NCBI RefSeq assembly: GCF_031432215.1
Contig: NZ_JAVKGN010000001.1
Span: 558,001-622,000, forward strand
Direction: 5' to 3'
Source of the DNA: Halodesulfurarchaeum sp. HSR-GB
GTDB lineage: Archaea > Halobacteriota > Halobacteria > Halobacteriales > Halobacteriaceae
Length of the DNA stretch: 64,000 nt
This document shows positions 62,545 to 64,000 of the stretch, one piece after another (position 1 is the stretch's first letter; the number at the start of each line of letters is the position of its first letter). The notes below the pieces were generated by a model. It was not told the origin of the DNA. It searched no databases and was given only the letters and a program-made list of their open reading frames with translations. The translations under genes and the position numbers were made by a program.

Positions 62545-64000
62545 TTGGCTTCGGCCCGTGACTGCAGGAGTTCGGGCACTGCCTCCAGGGCCTCGTCCAG
62601 CGCGTCGACGTTCGGCCCGCCGCCCTGTGCGAAGTCAGCCGGGCCACCCCCGCCGCCGCCGACTCGACTGGCGAGTTCGGAGACGACCGCACCGGCATTG
62701 ACCGGGGCGCCGTCCGGTGCGGCGACGACGAACTGCGCCCCGTCGACGCCGCTTGCGACCACCGCTATCGTGCCGTCCTCGGCGAGGGCGTTGGCCGTCG
62801 CCCGGAGTTCGTCCATGTCCACGTCCAGGCGTTTGATCACGGCCTCCCAGTCCCCGACCGAGACCCGTTCGCCGCTCTCGGCTCCGGCGGCCCGGGCCTC
62901 TGCGAGTTGTTCTTTCAGGTGTTCGATCTGCTTGCCGCGTTCCTTCCACTCCTCGAAGAAGCGTTCGGCAGTCGCCGGCACGTCGGCCGGCGAGACGTCG
63001 AAGGTTGCTGCAGCCGCCAGGAGATCCCGCTCCATCGACTCGACGTGCTCGATCGCAGCCTCGCCGGCGGCGAAGGTGAGTCGCTCGACCCCGTCCTGTA
63101 CCCGTTCGGTCGAGAGGATCTTGATCGCGCCGATCTCGCCCGTGCGAGCGACGTGGGTCCCGCCACAGGCCTGTACGTCCTCGCCGACGTGGATCAGGCG
63201 GATGTTCTGCCCGGCCGGAATGCCACCCTGGTAGAGGTCGAAGCCGTAGGTCTCCTCGGCTTCGTGGCGGTCCGGCCACTCCTGATGGACGTGGAGGTCC
63301 TCCATCACGGTCCGGTTCGCCCGCCGCTCGATCTCCTCGATCGTCTCCCGGTCCAGTCGCTCGAAGTGCCGAATGTCGATTCGCGAGGAATCCGTGCCCT
63401 TCTGGGCTCCGGCCTGTCGGACGTGATCGCCCAGGACCGACCGGGCGGCGTCGATGACCACGTGGGTGGCGGTGTGATGGCGCATTAAGCGTCGCCGGCG
63501 CTCCACGTCGATCTGGCCGGTCACGAACTCGCCCTTGCCGGGGTTGTCGTCCGTGTGGTGGCGGATCACGCCGTCCTCGATCTGCACGTCACGGACATCG
63601 ACACTGGTTTCGCCGGTCGAGAGGGTTCCATGGTCGGCCGGCTGGCCCCCGCCTTCGGGGTAGAACATGGTCTGATCCAGGACCACGTCGTAGCCGTCCT
63701 CGCGCTCGAAGACGTCGAGGACGATGGCCTCGAACTCGGTCCGGTACTGGTCGTCGTAGTAGAGCCGTTCGGTTTCGGGCAAATCGCCAAACCGCGAATC
63801 GCGGGTCTCCTGGGCCGTCTCCCCGCCCTCCTTGTCGTGTCGCTCGGCGACGAGACCGTAGAAGTTATCGGGGGTCTCGACCGCGACGCCGTACTCGGCG
63901 GCGATCTCCTCGACCATGTCCGGCTGGATGCCATGCGAGTCATAGAGCTCCACGAGGGCCGCCTCGGGGATCGGCGTGCCGGACTCGGCGTGGTCCTCGG
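62541..64000 (-). CDS. alaS: Alanyl-tRNA synthetase, C-terminal part (5' end outside window)
   Basis: The last ~486 residues; the frame continues past base 64000, so the catalytic domain is mostly missing. Editing-domain zinc ligands are visible: [14 protein letters not shown] (HxxxH) and [16 protein letters not shown] (CxxxH). The tail holds a coiled helix and a DHHA1-like C-Ala domain with [15 protein letters not shown], a loop typical of AlaS. The preceding beta-rich segment [15 protein letters not shown] is also diagnostic. It charges tRNA-Ala and edits Ser/Gly mistakes. Confidence 0.96.
   Translation of the reverse strand, partial: EDHAESGTPIPEAALVELYDSHGIQPDMVEEIAAEYGVAVETPDNFYGLVAERHDKEGGETAQETRDSRFGDLPETERLYYDDQYRTEFEAIVLDVFEREDGYDVVLDQTMFYPEGGGQPADHGTLSTGETSVDVRDVQIEDGVIRHHTDDNPGKGEFVTGQIDVERRRRLMRHHTATHVVIDAARSVLGDHVRQAGAQKGTDSSRIDIRHFERLDRETIEEIERRANRTVMEDLHVHQEWPDRHEAEETYGFDLYQGGIPAGQNIRLIHVGEDVQACGGTHVARTGEIGAIKILSTERVQDGVERLTFAAGEAAIEHVESMERDLLAAAATFDVSPADVPATAERFFEEWKERGKQIEHLKEQLAEARAAGAESGERVSVGDWEAVIKRLDVDMDELRATANALAEDGTIAVVASGVDGAQFVVAAPDGAPVNAGAVVSELASRVGGGGGGPADFAQGGGPNVDALDEALEAVPELLQSRAEAN

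Overview
The window is chromosomal DNA from a halophilic archaeon of the class Halobacteria; I do not assign a genus. The evidence is high GC content, very acidic proteins, archaeal replication and translation genes (Orc1/Cdc6, PolD small subunit, RadA, SRP54/FtsY, aIF6, L31e/L39e, prefoldin alpha, Nmd3, Trm5), and many short TATA-to-ATG spacings of about 27-32 nt that suggest leaderless transcripts. Genes are dense and mostly housekeeping. Both ends cut a gene: lipA on the left and alaS on the right.

Layout. 0-7.6 kb: lipoate metabolism (lipA, lplA), a two-gene permease, a radical SAM protein, aspartate kinase, the PolD exonuclease subunit, signal peptidase and an HTH/membrane pair. 7.7-11.8 kb: the replication origin, with orc1, an 874-bp non-coding origin carrying two inverted origin recognition boxes (ORBs) around an AT-rich core, and the origin-associated genes oapA-oapB-oapC. 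11.8-18.1 kb: a methyltransferase, a thiamine-type ABC importer and an AEC transporter. 18.1-25.4 kb: a gap with four abutting hairpins, then repair genes uvrB, uvrC and ligA. 25.4-33 kb: a histidine kinase, metX, thrC, and arginine biosynthesis as two units (argG-argH and lysW-argX). 33-41 kb: small proteins, an XPD-type helicase, threonine aldolase, OsmC, and a small AT-richer Doc/Fic toxin locus between direct repeats at the 3' end of an intron-containing tRNA-Arg. 41-48.8 kb: a kinase-UPF0201 fusion, a split MgtE-like transporter, SRP54 and FtsY, and the prefoldin/aIF6/L31e/L39e operon. 48.8-56 kb: ThpR, TPR and DUF424 proteins, a flippase-like protein, a sulfatase-like protein, SufS/SufU, and a DsrE-TusA-SQR-like-DUF1641 sulfur cluster. 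56-64 kb: radA, PspAB-HtpX, nmd3-trm5, small zinc-ribbon proteins, a PHP phosphoesterase and alaS.

The observations most worth following are: the origin architecture, including a separate 52-bp inverted repeat with ORB-like arms; an arginine-rich short ORF with its own TATA box and a hairpin on its stop codon upstream of argG; a string of four hairpins behind a TATA box upstream of uvrB; a tRNA-Arg(UCU) intron with a textbook bulge-helix-bulge; and a Doc-like toxin whose Fic histidine is replaced by tyrosine, sitting between att-like repeats.
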